DNA of 64,000 bases from Lachnospiraceae bacterium (GTDB lineage Bacteria > Bacillota > Clostridia > Lachnospirales > Lachnospiraceae). Made by a program: the position numbers and the translations under genes. Under the pieces are notes generated by a model, which saw only the letters and a list, made by a program, of their open reading frames with translations, had not been told where the DNA came from and ran no database searches. Location: assembly GCA_017441295.1 (NCBI GenBank), contig JAFRYA010000006.1, positions 206,049-270,048 of the forward strand. The letters run 5' to 3'. Positions 27,404 through 35,534 of this stretch are shown one piece after another (the stretch's first letter is position 1; each line of letters begins with the position of its first letter).

Positions 27404-28215
27404 GACATCATTACCTCCTCGTCTGTATTCTTGGTGAAGTGGTTCGTAATGCCGATGCAGATGAATATCAGGATCATCAGGATCAGCGACATAGCGGCAC
27501 CGAGGTTCGGATTGTATGCGCCCTTGAACTGGGATTCGATAACATCACCGACCAGGATGGTGCCCGGAGAACCTAACTTCTGTGAAATATAGAATGTTGA
27601 AACCGCCGGTACGAATACCATGGTAATGCCTGATGTGATGCCAGGCAGTGACAGCGGCAGGATGACTTTTCTGAATACATTTACCTTATTGCAGCCCAGA
27701 TCCTCGGCGGCCTCAATAAGCCTCGGGTTCTGCTTGGAAATCGAGGTGTACAGAGGCAGTATCATATATGGCAGGTAGTTGTAGACCATGCCCAGGATAA
27801 CAGCGCCTGAATTACGGATGAGCGGCAGAGGGGTGATGCCCAGGGAGGTAATGATATTGTTGATGATACCTGTGTCCTCGAGCAGGGCAACCCATGCGAG
27901 CGTCCTGAGAAGGAAGCTCATGCACATAGGCAGCATTATCAGCATATGCAGGATCCGCTGTGTCTTAGGCTTGCACTGCGCGATCGTATAAGCTACCGGA
28001 TAGCCAATGATCAGGCAGATGAGCGTAGCGGCTACGCTCAGCCAGATTGACCTCAGAAAAATCGTGGCATAGTCAGTAATGCTGACCAGATTATTAAGAG
28101 TAAACGCGCCGGTAATGGAATCCGTGAACGCGAAATAAATTACGATGAATAAGGGTACTAAAGTAAACAGCAGCATCCAGACAACGTAGGGAGCTGCCAA
28201 AAACTTACGCTTCAA
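27400..28215 (-). CDS. potB: Spermidine/putrescine ABC transporter permease PotB
   Basis: This 271-residue permease has six predicted helices and the EAA loop EAAEDLGCNKVNVFRKVILPLSLPG. PYVVWMLLFTLVPLFIVIYFAF at the start fits PotB. The start codon is TTG 28215, with SD GAGGAGG supplied by the last Glu codons of potA and an 8-nt spacing. It forms a heterodimer with PotC. Confidence 0.95.
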   Translation of the reverse strand: MKRKFLAAPYVVWMLLFTLVPLFIVIYFAFTDSITGAFTLNNLVSITDYATIFLRSIWLSVAATLICLIIGYPVAYTIAQCKPKTQRILHMLIMLPMCMSFLLRTLAWVALLEDTGIINNIITSLGITPLPLIRNSGAVILGMVYNYLPYMILPLYTSISKQNPRLIEAAEDLGCNKVNVFRKVILPLSLPGITSGITMVFVPAVSTFYISQKLGSPGTILVGDVIESQFKGAYNPNLGAAMSLILMILIFICIGITNHFTKNTDEEVMMS

Positions 28216-28218
28216 CAG

Positions 28219-29334
28219 CTATTCCTCCTCTGTCTCTTCTTCTACGAGCTCTTCATATTCCGCTGAGTACGAACTGTAATCGCCGTACAGACCGGAATAT
28301 TCGCTCCTGTGCATAACCTGAATGTCTTCAGGATTGATGCGGATGCCGATATATGAACCTTCCGGACAGAAATCGGTGGTCTGGATCAGCCACTTGAATC
28401 CGCGGAAGTCAACGATTGTGTCATAATGTACGCCCTTGAATGTAACCTGGGTTACAGTGCCGCACAGGAGTCCCTGGTCAGCAGGAACGATGTCGATATC
28501 CTCAGGACGGATAACGATGTCAACAGGCTCATTAGGGGCGAAGCCTTTGTCCACGCACTCGAACTCGCGGCCGAACATCCTGACCTTGTAGTCACAAGGC
28601 ATGGTGCCGTCGAGAATATTGGACTCGCCGATGAAATCAGCTACGAACGCGTTCACAGGCTCATTATAGATATCTTCAGGAGTGCCGACCTGCTGGATGC
28701 GGCCTGCGTCCATGACGACTACCGTATCAGACATAGCCAGGGCTTCTTCCTGATCATGTGTTACATATACGAAGGTGATGCCGACCTCCTGCTGGATCTT
28801 TTTAAGCTCTGTCTGCATGTCCTTTCTGAGACGCAGGTCCAGAGCGCCCAAAGGCTCGTCGAGCAGCAGTACTTTAGGACGGTTGACCAGCGCCCTGGCG
28901 ATAGCGACACGCTGCTGCTGGCCGCCTGAGAGGGAAGTAATCTTCCTGTTCTCGAAACCGCGCAGGGAAACAGAAGCGAGCATTTCAGTAACGCGTCTGT
29001 CTATTTCCGCTTCTGAAAGACGTGAGATCCTAAGGCCGAAGGCAATATTCTCATAAACGTCCAGATGCGGGAAAAGGGCGTAGTTCTGAAATACAGTATT
29101 TATCTGTCTTTTGTAAGCTGGAAGGTCAATGATTGAAGAACCATCGAAGAGCACATCTCCGCTGGTAGGCTTCTGAAAGCCGCCGATAATCCGCAGAGTA
29201 GTGGTCTTGCCACATCCTGAAGGCCCAAGAAGAGTAACGAAGGCCTTGTCTTCGATGTCAAGATTAATGGAGTCAAGTACTCTCTCTCCCCCGAACTCCA
29301 TTACTAAATCCCGGAGAGAGATTATCGGCCGCAC
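28219..29334 (-). CDS. potA: Spermidine/putrescine ABC transporter ATP-binding protein PotA
   Basis: This 371-residue ATPase has Walker [16 protein letters not shown]-loop [11 protein letters not shown], signature [15 protein letters not shown], Walker [13 protein letters not shown] and H-loop [12 protein letters not shown]-terminal TOBE-type regulatory domain ([14 protein letters not shown]) follows, with an unusually acidic tail ([13 protein letters not shown]). The start is GTG sharing its first G with the mecA stop (TAGTG) and no independent SD is seen, so expression should depend on mecA translation. Confidence 0.96.
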   Translation of the reverse strand: MRPIISLRDLVMEFGGERVLDSINLDIEDKAFVTLLGPSGCGKTTTLRIIGGFQKPTSGDVLFDGSSIIDLPAYKRQINTVFQNYALFPHLDVYENIAFGLRISRLSEAEIDRRVTEMLASVSLRGFENRKITSLSGGQQQRVAIARALVNRPKVLLLDEPLGALDLRLRKDMQTELKKIQQEVGITFVYVTHDQEEALAMSDTVVVMDAGRIQQVGTPEDIYNEPVNAFVADFIGESNILDGTMPCDYKVRMFGREFECVDKGFAPNEPVDIVIRPEDIDIVPADQGLLCGTVTQVTFKGVHYDTIVDFRGFKWLIQTTDFCPEGSYIGIRINPEDIQVMHRSEYSGLYGDYSSYSAEYEELVEEETEEE

Positions 29335-30023
29335 TATACGTATACAAGGCTTTGAAGCGCTTTATCCCTGATAATGAGCTCGAAATGCTCATCGATGAAT
29401 GCGCTTCTGGCGAAACCATAAGGCTCCTTGCTGCCATACTCGAAAGCTGAATTACACACTAAACCAAACTCCTTCATATCACCTGAATTTTTGAGTATAA
29501 GATAATATCTGCCGTTCTCAGGGGATTTGTACAGGGAACTTTCGCCATGGAAATACCTGCCCGCCTGATGGGCAAATTTGATAACTGTTTCCAGTTTGTC
29601 AAAAGAATACATGCGCTCTAAACGCTGCGGCTCTTTGGCAGCAGCGGATGGAGGCGTAACAACAAATTCATCCTCCGGGATATCAGTAATTAAATCTTCA
29701 GCCTCGGATCCGGCATCAGGAAAAATATCGTTCAGACGTGAGAAACGGCCGAATGACTGCTGGTCAGCGGCATCCGGGTCCTCAACCTTTGTGATCATGA
29801 GAATAATGCAGTCCATGGAAACCGGGATGGCCTCAACAACTACAGAGAGGTCTCCGGTCTCAAAACCGACCTCTGTAGAAGCCTGTTCCATCATATCCTG
29901 GAAGAACTGCTTGGACTTCTCACTGTCATAGACAAGCTCGCTCATCTTAAGCTGATGTGAAGCCAAATCTGAGCGGGTCAAAGTACACTTTATCTGATTG
30001 TCATTTATTTTTTCAATTTTCAT
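29334..30023 (-). CDS. mecA: MecA-type adaptor protein for ClpC
   Basis: This 229-residue MecA family protein has an N-terminal domain [21 protein letters not shown]...[12 protein letters not shown] and an acidic linker (~residues 85-135). Its C-terminal domain contains [16 protein letters not shown]...YYLILKNSG. MecA proteins bind substrates and ClpC, promoting hexamer assembly and degradation. It is the first gene of the potABCD operon, an unusual place for mecA. A promoter -10 lies 6 nt from the ATG and there is no SD, so the mRNA is probably leaderless. Confidence 0.85.
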   Translation of the reverse strand: MKIEKINDNQIKCTLTRSDLASHQLKMSELVYDSEKSKQFFQDMMEQASTEVGFETGDLSVVVEAIPVSMDCIILMITKVEDPDAADQQSFGRFSRLNDIFPDAGSEAEDLITDIPEDEFVVTPPSAAAKEPQRLERMYSFDKLETVIKFAHQAGRYFHGESSLYKSPENGRYYLILKNSGDMKEFGLVCNSAFEYGSKEPYGFARSAFIDEHFELIIRDKALQSLVYV

Positions 30024-30029
30024 AGGAAG

Positions 30030-30058
30030 ATAATACTTGAAAACCCTTGAAAATTCAA
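30030..30058 (-). promoter_or_regulatory. Leaderless-type promoter of the mecA-potABCD operon
   Basis: On the minus strand: TTGAAT (30053-30058), 17 nt, TATTAT (30030-30035), then CTTCCT and ATG 30023. The predicted start site falls on the start codon, and no SD is present. Confidence 0.6.
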
Positions 30059-30118
30059 TAATAAAATAATATACTTTTAACTACGCAGGAAAAGAGCGGA
30101 CGCAGATTTTCCTGATTT

Positions 30119-30146
30119 CAGACGGACTCCCGGTTCCGGGCGTCTG
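30119..30146 (+). other. Stable hairpin in the leader of the small unknown gene
   Basis: CAGACG...CGTCTG encloses CCCG-GTTC-CGGG with a 4-nt bulge. It sits in the 223-bp divergent region between mecA and the small gene at 30247. Further GCGCAGATCTG-type sequence follows up to the SD. It may be a leader structure; no regulator class was recognised. Otherwise this gap holds only the mecA promoter. Confidence 0.4.
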
Positions 30147-30246
30147 TATCCCCGGTTTGATCAATAGTTTATATGGCTTTTTTCCTGTGCGCAGATCTGT
30201 GAAATGCGGCGCTTTTTGAGGCTGCAGATCTTAAAGGAGGATGGTA

Positions 30247-30468
30247 ATGAAGGATCAGGAGAAGGAGAAATATGTGGAGTATTTGTCGCTGGCGGACGAG
30301 CTCAGGCAGATAGCTTCGGACGGCACGCGGCTCATGCTGGAGGGACGCGGCTCGAACGCAGAAAATATAGCAACAGTATGCGTTTTCAGCGAGGAATGCG
30401 ACTATATGCGGGATTACATTAACGATGGCTCCAAAAGGCTGAATTTCAATATGATCAGAAATAAATAA
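30247..30468 (+). CDS. Small conserved-looking protein of unknown function (73 aa)
   Basis: It is soluble, charged and helical: MKDQEKEKYVEYLSLADELRQIASDG, then ATVCVFSEECDYMRDYIN with two cysteines, and a basic end. ATG 30247 is chosen over ATG 30241 because AAAGGAGG ends at 30240, directly abutting the first ATG and 6 nt from the second. The strong SD argues that it is a real gene. No family was recognised. It lies between the divergent mecA-pot operon and a glycosidase gene that has its own promoter. Confidence 0.65.
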   Translation: MKDQEKEKYVEYLSLADELRQIASDGTRLMLEGRGSNAENIATVCVFSEECDYMRDYINDGSKRLNFNMIRNK

Positions 30469-30496
30469 TCTTTAGGAAGGACCTCTGACTCAAGCC

Positions 30497-30526
30497 TTGA
30501 TAAAGATGGCCTGATAATGGTATAAT
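30497..30526 (+). promoter_or_regulatory. Promoter of the GH18 gene
   Basis: TTGATA (30497-30502), 18 nt, TATAAT (30521-30526). The leader contains a GGGTC...GACCC hairpin (30536-30554) before the SD. Confidence 0.7.
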
Positions 30527-30571
30527 GCTCCCGCTGGGTCTGCTCTATTGACCCGTAGGAAAGGAAGCATT

Positions 30572-32326
30572 ATGGCAAATAATAATAACAGAAGACGATT
30601 AAAACCACTGCCGATCATCATCACGGTCATTATACTGGCCGCGATCATTGTGGCAGCAGTTATCCTTATAAAGAAACTCTCCCCGGCCAGGACTTATACT
30701 GATTTTGAGTATTATTACAATCTGTCAGGCGACAGTGAACTGGGCCGCGAGGCAGCCAGGGAAGACGAGTTGGCCATAGTGCTTCAGCAGCAGAATCCTG
30801 ATAAGCTCGAGGGTCTGATCCTTCAGAGCCGTGCCTTCAGCATGGACGGCCAGGTATACGTTAAATACCGTATTCTGAAGAACAATATTGACGACAGGAT
30901 CTATTTCGATGACGTTGACAACGTCGCGGTTATTACGAATGCTCTCCAGATGGTTACAGCTGAACTGGGCGAGCATGGATACAGTGTGGATGGGAACTTT
31001 GTTTCAACGGATTATGCCGTTGTGACCGAGAGGGACGGCGACATCTATTTCGCCATGGATTTCATTGATGAGTTTTCCAGCGCCAGCTATGAAGTCTTTG
31101 AAAATCCGGCCAGAGTTGTTATCAAACACGCATGCGGCACCATCAAGACCGGTGAGGTCAGCAAGAACACCCAGATCAGGGTTAAGGGCGGCATCAAGTC
31201 CAATATCGTCGGCGACGTTGAGAAGGGCGACGAGCTCCAGATCATTGAGGACCTGGATGACTGGCTGGGCGTTATGAGCAGCGAAGGCTACGTTGGATAT
31301 ATTAAGGCGAATGCCGTTACTAATATCCAGGAAACACAGGCAGCCAACGACTATGATGAGCCTGAATATACCTCACTGACCACCCCTGACCATGTCAGGA
31401 TGGGATGGCTGGCTGTGTATACGCTGGACGCTAATATCGAATTCTACGAACTGGCCGACAACGCGCCTCAGATGAACGTCATTTCTCCGACATGGTACTT
31501 CCTGGCTAATGACGAGGGCGGCGTATGGATGCTTTCTGACGGCAGCATTGTAGATGCGGCGCACGAGCGCGGCATGCTTGTCTGGGCATTGTTTGATGAC
31601 GCAAATACTGATTATGTGGAAGCAGTCCTGTCCAGCACATCCAAGCGTAAGGCAGTCATCGATGCAGTCATGGAAGACATGCGTCTTGAAAACATCGATG
31701 GCATTAACATTGACTTTGAGCGCATCGGCCTGGTTAACGATCTGGGCGATGATTTCATTGAGTTCCTGAGGGAGCTCTCAATAGAATGCCGCAAGGCAGG
31801 CAAATATCTGTCAGTCGACAACTACGCTCCGTATGATTACAACGCATGCTATCATATCGAAGAACAGAGCAGGCTCTGCGACTATGTAGTCGTCATGGCT
31901 TATGATGATTACCTGGGCGGCGCGGACGGCATTGGCCCGAATTCCTCACTTCCGTTTGTTAAAGAAGTGGCTGATCTGACAGTTTCAAAGGTGGAGCCTT
32001 CCAAGACTGTCATTGCCCTGCCGTTCTACAACAGGTTCTGGTATGAGCAGACTGACGGCACATTTATCCAGGCCAGCTATAATACGACCAAGGCGTGGTA
32101 TCTGCTGGAGCTGGCGGGCGAGTCAGCTGCATGGGACGAAGAGCTTGGTCTGCACTACGCTGAATATGATGAAGACGGCGAGCGCGTACATGCATGGCTT
32201 GAGAGCGAGGACTCCTATCAGGCTAAGCTGGGCCTGCTCGAAGGATATGGCATCGCGGGCATCGCAGGCTGGTGCCTGGGCCAGGAAATCCCTGAACTGT
32301 GGGAAGTAATCGCGCAGTATTATTGA
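30572..32326 (+). CDS. Membrane-anchored GH18 family glycosidase with SH3-like domain
   Basis: This 584-residue protein has a basic N-terminus and one signal-anchor helix (residues ~14-36). An N-terminal unknown region of about 160 residues follows, then an SH3-like domain (IRVKGGIKSNIVGDVEKGDELQIIED..GYVGYIKANAV) and a C-terminal GH18 TIM barrel. The catalytic signature is DGINIDFE, with WVLGQ-like AGWCLGQEIPELW at the end. The closest known group is the YaaH/SleL-type GH18 enzymes acting on peptidoglycan or N-acetylglucosamine glycans; no LysM is present. Start ATG 30572 is chosen over in-frame TTG 30548 because AGGAAAGGAAG precedes it. Confidence 0.85.
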   Translation: MANNNNRRRLKPLPIIITVIILAAIIVAAVILIKKLSPARTYTDFEYYYNLSGDSELGREAAREDELAIVLQQQNPDKLEGLILQSRAFSMDGQVYVKYRILKNNIDDRIYFDDVDNVAVITNALQMVTAELGEHGYSVDGNFVSTDYAVVTERDGDIYFAMDFIDEFSSASYEVFENPARVVIKHACGTIKTGEVSKNTQIRVKGGIKSNIVGDVEKGDELQIIEDLDDWLGVMSSEGYVGYIKANAVTNIQETQAANDYDEPEYTSLTTPDHVRMGWLAVYTLDANIEFYELADNAPQMNVISPTWYFLANDEGGVWMLSDGSIVDAAHERGMLVWALFDDANTDYVEAVLSSTSKRKAVIDAVMEDMRLENIDGINIDFERIGLVNDLGDDFIEFLRELSIECRKAGKYLSVDNYAPYDYNACYHIEEQSRLCDYVVVMAYDDYLGGADGIGPNSSLPFVKEVADLTVSKVEPSKTVIALPFYNRFWYEQTDGTFIQASYNTTKAWYLLELAGESAAWDEELGLHYAEYDEDGERVHAWLESEDSYQAKLGLLEGYGIAGIAGWCLGQEIPELWEVIAQYY

Positions 32327-32333
32327 TCTGAAT

Positions 32334-32359
32334 GGGCCGCCGGCTGACGGCGGCCTTTT
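32334..32359 (+). terminator. Terminator-like hairpin after the GH18 gene
   Basis: The 7-bp stem GGCCGCC / GGCGGCC is followed by TTTT. It ends 11 nt before tadA. Confidence 0.7.
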
Positions 32360-32369
32360 AACATAACTT

Positions 32370-32843
32370 ATGACAGAATTGACCAGAGAAGAAAAGTTCA
32401 TGAAGGAGGCCATCAAGGAGGCACGCAAGGCACGCCGCCTCGGCGAGGTGCCGATAGGCTGCGTTATCGTACAGGGCGATGAGATCATCGGCCGCGGCTA
32501 CAACCGACGCATGACGGACAAGACCGTTCTGGCGCATGCCGAGATCAGCGCTATCAAGAAAGCCTGCCGAAAGGTCGGCGACTGGCGTCTGGACGAGACC
32601 GAGATGTATGTGACGCTCGAGCCCTGCCAGATGTGTGCCGGCGCTATTATCCAGGCCCGCATACGCCGGGTCTATGTCGGAGCCATGAATCCCAAGGCCG
32701 GCTGTACAGGCAGCATCATCAACCTTTTTGATGAGCCTAAATTCAACCACCACCCAATCCTCAAGACCGGTATCCTCGCTGACACATGCAGCGATATGCT
32801 GAAGGAATTTTTCGCGCAGCTGCGCAGATCAAAGCAGTCTTGA
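32370..32843 (+). CDS. tadA: tRNA-specific adenosine deaminase TadA
   Basis: This 157-residue zinc deaminase makes inosine at the wobble base of tRNA-Arg(ACG). Motifs are EVPIGCVIV, the catalytic HAEISAI (HAE), PCQMCAGAI (PCxxC) and GGCTG-like AGCTGSIINLFDE. The start MTELTREEKFMKEAIKEAR aligns with Bacillus TadA. No SD and no clear promoter are visible upstream. It is directly followed by the SRP RNA, a conserved neighbour in Firmicutes. Confidence 0.93.
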   Translation: MTELTREEKFMKEAIKEARKARRLGEVPIGCVIVQGDEIIGRGYNRRMTDKTVLAHAEISAIKKACRKVGDWRLDETEMYVTLEPCQMCAGAIIQARIRRVYVGAMNPKAGCTGSIINLFDEPKFNHHPILKTGILADTCSDMLKEFFAQLRRSKQS

Positions 32844-32868
32844 CTTGACAGACGCCTTACATTATAAT
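32840..32868 (+). promoter_or_regulatory. SRP RNA promoter
   Basis: TTGACT (32840-32845), 17 nt, TATAAT (32863-32868). It overlaps the tadA stop codon and predicts a start at about 32875-32880. Confidence 0.85.
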
Positions 32869-32881
32869 TTCACTGCATTTG

Positions 32882-33037
32882 TTCCACAAAGTCAGCTTCC
32901 GACAGTGTCGATCCCCGGGTCCAATGCAACGGGAATCCACGAACCGTGTCAGGTCGGGAACGGAGCAGCACTAAGAGGAACCTCCTGTGTGACGTTGGGG
33001 TTCCTGGGAGTAGCTGCCGGCGGCTGACTTTGTGGAA
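32882..33037 (+). ncRNA. ffs: Signal recognition particle RNA
   Basis: The Ffh-binding domain IV is recognisable at 32947-32975: GTCAGGTCGGGAACGGAGCA followed by GCACTAAG, with the GGAA tetraloop and the asymmetric-loop bases. The ends pair perfectly over 15 bp: TTCCACAAAGTCAGC (32882-32896) against GCTGACTTTGTGGAA (33023-33037). A long rod with GAGGAACC/GGTTCC-type pairing lies between. The RNA is about 156 nt, longer than the 4.5S type and shorter than the Bacillus type. It acts with Ffh in co-translational membrane targeting. Open frames crossing it are spurious. Confidence 0.88.
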
Positions 33038-33047
33038 TAAAGCTACA

Positions 33048-33079
33048 CAGTCAGGCTTGTGCCTGGCTGACTTGCATTT
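33048..33079 (+). terminator. Probable terminator of the SRP RNA
   Basis: The hairpin CAGTCAGGC-TTGT-GCCTGGCTG includes one G-T pair. The T-tract is weak (CTTGCATTT). Confidence 0.45.
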
Positions 33080-33090
33080 ATGAGCATTGC

Positions 33091-33257
33091 AGCGCAGAAA
33101 AACGATTATAACATCGGTTTTTCTGCGCCTTTTTTATGCATTTTATTGTTGCTTGGCAGAGAAAAAAGCCAATCAATGTAATAATCTGCGCTAGCGGGGA
33201 ACTGAAAAAGGCAAAAAGGCGCAGATGATGAAAGAAAAAGATGATTTTTCTGCGCTG
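33091..33257 (+). repeat. Family-1 intergenic element, copy 2
   Basis: Boxes: forward AGCGCAGAAAAAC (33091-33103), reverse GTTTTTCTGCGCC plus TTTTTT, a forward-like GGCAGAGA (33155-33162), reverse AATCTGCGCT (33183-33192), forward AAAAAGGCGCAGAT (33213-33226), reverse TTTTCTGCGCT (33246-33256). The first stem extends to 12 exact pairs (GCGCAGAAAAAC / GTTTTTCTGCGC), with different bases from copy 4 (GCGCAGATTAT). It lacks the GCGCCAGG...TTGGCGC tail. It occupies most of the 318-bp gap before the RyR gene. Confidence 0.75.
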
Positions 33258-33355
33258 GCCGGAAAAAGATGGTATCGTGAAATAAAAAACATTTTATTTC
33301 CAGACAAAAATAGGTATTATTAAACTATCTGAGACAGGGAAAGTCAGGTGTAATC

Positions 33356-34792
33356 ATGAGAAAAGAAAAAGCCCGTAAAATTTATATGTTTGTTCTGAAC
33401 GGACTGCTGGTAGCCGCGCTGCTGTGCGGCGTGATCGGCCTGATGATAGCGCACGAGAAATTTACGGATGCGCTGTTCCATACGCTGATGATGTTCACGA
33501 TGGCGTACTTCTGGGATCCGGTCAACGTACTGGTCGACATTGCCAGATACCTGGCCGCGATCTTCACATTCAGTGCCATCCTGACTATCGTGTTCGGCGC
33601 GTTCCAGATCCTGCTTGACAGGATCCGCGGATCAAAGAAAGGCAGCACATTCGTGTACGGTGACAACGAGATGACCAAGAACTTCCTGGAGAATAACAGG
33701 AAGGCCATCCACGGCATCAACGGGTTCGTCGAAGCAGACAATTACGTGCTGCTGGACAGCGAAGAGAATAACCTGACATTCTGCATGGACCACCGCGATG
33801 AATTGCAGGGCAAGCGCATCTTCCTGCAGACAGAGAACCTCCCGGGAGTGTATTTCAGCGAGGGCAACGTCCGCGCATTCTCACCGGCAGAACTGGCCGG
33901 CAGGAAATTCTGGGAGCGCTATGACCTGATCAACCAGGCCTATGATGAGAACGGCCGCCCGAGGAAACTCGACGTATCACTGATCGGCTGGGGCAAACTG
34001 GGCGAAGAAATACTCTTCTTCGGCCTCATGGCCAACTCATTCGCGGACGTGACCTATCACATTTTCGGCGACTCACACGTATTTGAAAAGCTGCACGAAG
34101 ACCATCTGGACCAGCTCCAGATCAAAGCGTACGAGACAGACTGGTACGACCACATAGATGTTATCAAGAAGTCCGACATGATCATCATTGCTGAGCAGGA
34201 AAACCAGCTCAACCTGATCACGAACCTGTTCCTGGTATCAGCCGAACTGCGCGTAGTCGTCTGCGCATCATTCCGCGGCGACCAGCAGAACAAGAACATC
34301 CTGCTGAGCAACCGCGCCGGCCTGGTCCCGGAAAACAACCTGACCTTCTACAACTGGCAGAAAGCCTCACAGTCACTCGATGCCCTGCTGGGCGAAGAAA
34401 AGCTGCTCAAGAAAGACGTTGAAGAAGGCATTGCCCAGCAGAAGCTGCGCAGGAAGATCCGCGAGGACTGGGCATCTCTGGACACATTCAAACGTTACGC
34501 CTACCTGAATCTGCTGGACCTGCACCAGGTATATGACAAGCTGAAGAAGAAATGGGGCGACATCGTCACCGAGGAAGAACTGCTGCGCATTCTCCACACG
34601 CGCGTGCTCCATTATTACTGGTTCAACAACTGGGATTATTCCCCGCTGCCAGACCCCGAGCATCCTGAAAAGGACGAGAACATCACTAAGCGTCTGCAGC
34701 GTAGACTCAGGCCGCTGGAGGAAATGTCCGATGCAGAAATCGATCTCGAGCGCAGAATCGTCAAAGACGTCCTAGCTTCATTCGAAAAATAA
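33356..34792 (+). CDS. Two-TM, TrkA/RCK-like Rossmann and RyR-domain protein
   Basis: This 478-residue protein has N-terminal helices at ~10-30 and ~62-86, separated by FHTLMMFTMAYFWDP, a pore-loop-like stretch. A Rossmann-like core follows (KLDVSLIGWGKLGEEILFFGL: GxGxxG variant; SDMIIIAEQENQLNLITNLFL). At the C-terminus is a segment like the RyR domain (LHTRVLHYYWFNNWDYSPLP...LRPLEEMSDAEIDLERRIV). RyR domains in prokaryotes occur with TrkA-like and membrane domains and have been linked to nucleotide-sensing channels or conflict systems; here the function is unproven. SD AGGTG precedes ATG 33356. The gene is bracketed by family-1 elements. Confidence 0.65.
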   Translation: MRKEKARKIYMFVLNGLLVAALLCGVIGLMIAHEKFTDALFHTLMMFTMAYFWDPVNVLVDIARYLAAIFTFSAILTIVFGAFQILLDRIRGSKKGSTFVYGDNEMTKNFLENNRKAIHGINGFVEADNYVLLDSEENNLTFCMDHRDELQGKRIFLQTENLPGVYFSEGNVRAFSPAELAGRKFWERYDLINQAYDENGRPRKLDVSLIGWGKLGEEILFFGLMANSFADVTYHIFGDSHVFEKLHEDHLDQLQIKAYETDWYDHIDVIKKSDMIIIAEQENQLNLITNLFLVSAELRVVVCASFRGDQQNKNILLSNRAGLVPENNLTFYNWQKASQSLDALLGEEKLLKKDVEEGIAQQKLRRKIREDWASLDTFKRYAYLNLLDLHQVYDKLKKKWGDIVTEEELLRILHTRVLHYYWFNNWDYSPLPDPEHPEKDENITKRLQRRLRPLEEMSDAEIDLERRIVKDVLASFEK

Positions 34793-34794
34793 AG

Positions 34795-34821
34795 AAAGCC
34801 GCCTGCGGGCGGCTTTTTTGA
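34795..34821 (+). terminator. Terminator of the RyR gene
   Basis: The stem AAAGCCGCC / GGGCGGCTTT with a TGC loop is followed by a T-run. The same GCCTGCGGGC core and TTTTTTGATG tail recur after the Ig giant at 45026. Confidence 0.9.
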
Positions 34822-34902
34822 TGTTGCGGGGTGGCGGAGGTGTTCGTCAGATTTGCATGTTCCGTGTGGTTTTTCGGGGTTTGAGTGCCAGATTTGTGGC
34901 GC

Positions 34903-35085
34903 GGCGCAGAAAATGATGGAAAAAGCTGATTCTCTGCGCCTTTTTGGTCCCATATTGCCGAACATGGCAGAGAAAAACATATAAAAAAGTGATAATCTGC
35001 GCCTCGTAAGCCTTGAATAAGCTAAAAAGGCGCAGATTTTAGTATTATAGACAATCAAATCTGCGCCAGGCAAATAATTGGCGCG
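34903..35085 (+). repeat. Family-1 intergenic element, copy 3
   Basis: Boxes: GGCGCAGA (34903-34910), TCTGCGCC plus TTTTT (34933-34945), GGCAGAGA (34966-34973), AATCTGCGCC (34994-35003), AAAAAGGCGCAGATT (35024-35038), AATCTGCGCC (35058-35067). A tail palindrome GCGCCAGGC...TTGGCGCG ends at 35085. Architecture and tail are nearly identical to copy 4 on the other side of the Ig giant. Confidence 0.8.
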
Positions 35086-35105
35086 AGGAGAGCCGTATTT
35101 TGCAG

Positions 35106-35187
35106 GTTATGCGCACAGTCCAATGGCTGGATGACACAGAATAGATGTTATGCGCACAGTCCAATGGCTGGAAGACACAGAATCGAG
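35106..35187 (+). repeat. Tandem 41-bp direct duplication
   Basis: Two adjacent 41-bp units start GTTATGCGCACAGTCCAATG and differ at only a few positions (GGATGACAC versus GGAAGACAC). The right-flank counterpart near 45285 has a single diverged unit, so this duplication is recent and local. Confidence 0.8.
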
Positions 35188-35211
35188 GCCATGTGCGCAT
35201 TCGGGGGACCC

Positions 35212-35375
35212 TATGACACAAAATTACAGTTGAGGGTGTTTTTTGAGGGTGTTTTGCCACGGATTGACAGTTCTGGGTGTTTTTGAGGTAAAAAAACACC
35301 CAGAAACGTAATTTCGTGTCACGCAACAGCACAAAACACCCAGAAATGTAATTTTGTGGCACAGCCACACCCAAA
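35212..35375 (+). repeat. Family-2 nested inverted repeat, copy 3 (upstream of the Ig giant)
   Basis: A 14-bp perfect hairpin TTCTGGGTGTTTTT / AAAAACACCCAGAA (35271-35305) lies inside a longer inverted repeat. The left arm ACACAAAATTACAG...GGGTGTTTT near 35216 pairs with the right arm AAAACACCCAGAAATGTAAT (35333-35352) continuing to TTGTGGCAC. Together with copy 3 of family 1 it fills the 715-bp gap before the giant gene; the remainder (35376-35534) is AT-rich promoter sequence. Confidence 0.65.
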
Positions 35376-35443
35376 ACGCACACAAGTTCAATATGCAAAG
35401 TGCAAATATATGGCCGGATAAAATTGTCACATTTTCTCATAAA

Positions 35444-35479
35444 ATATATTAGATATTACATAACACAATTGTATATAAT
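35444..35479 (+). promoter_or_regulatory. Probable promoter region of the Ig-like giant
   Basis: A perfect TATAAT (35474-35479) lies in very AT-rich DNA about 55 nt before the start codon. No good -35 is evident at 16-18 nt. A second possibility is TTGTCA (35424-35429) with TATATT 15 nt later. The assignment is tentative. Confidence 0.4.
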
Positions 35480-35534
35480 AGTTATGAATATTCTTAATAT
35501 TTACATACATACTTGGAGAAAGGATTTCAAAGCT

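Noticed and set aside
30080..30235. Possible fifth copy of the family-1 element
   Set aside because: It contains GCGCAGATCTG and GCGGCGC words, but box order, spacing and T-runs do not match; recorded only as a separate hairpin.
32845..33027. 60-codon frame after tadA
   Set aside because: It lies across the SRP RNA, whose domain IV and terminal stem account for the sequence.
35400..35534. 45-residue extension upstream of the Ig-like giant
   Set aside because: It would precede a perfect signal peptide and spans an AT-rich promoter region; ATG 35535 has a ribosome site.
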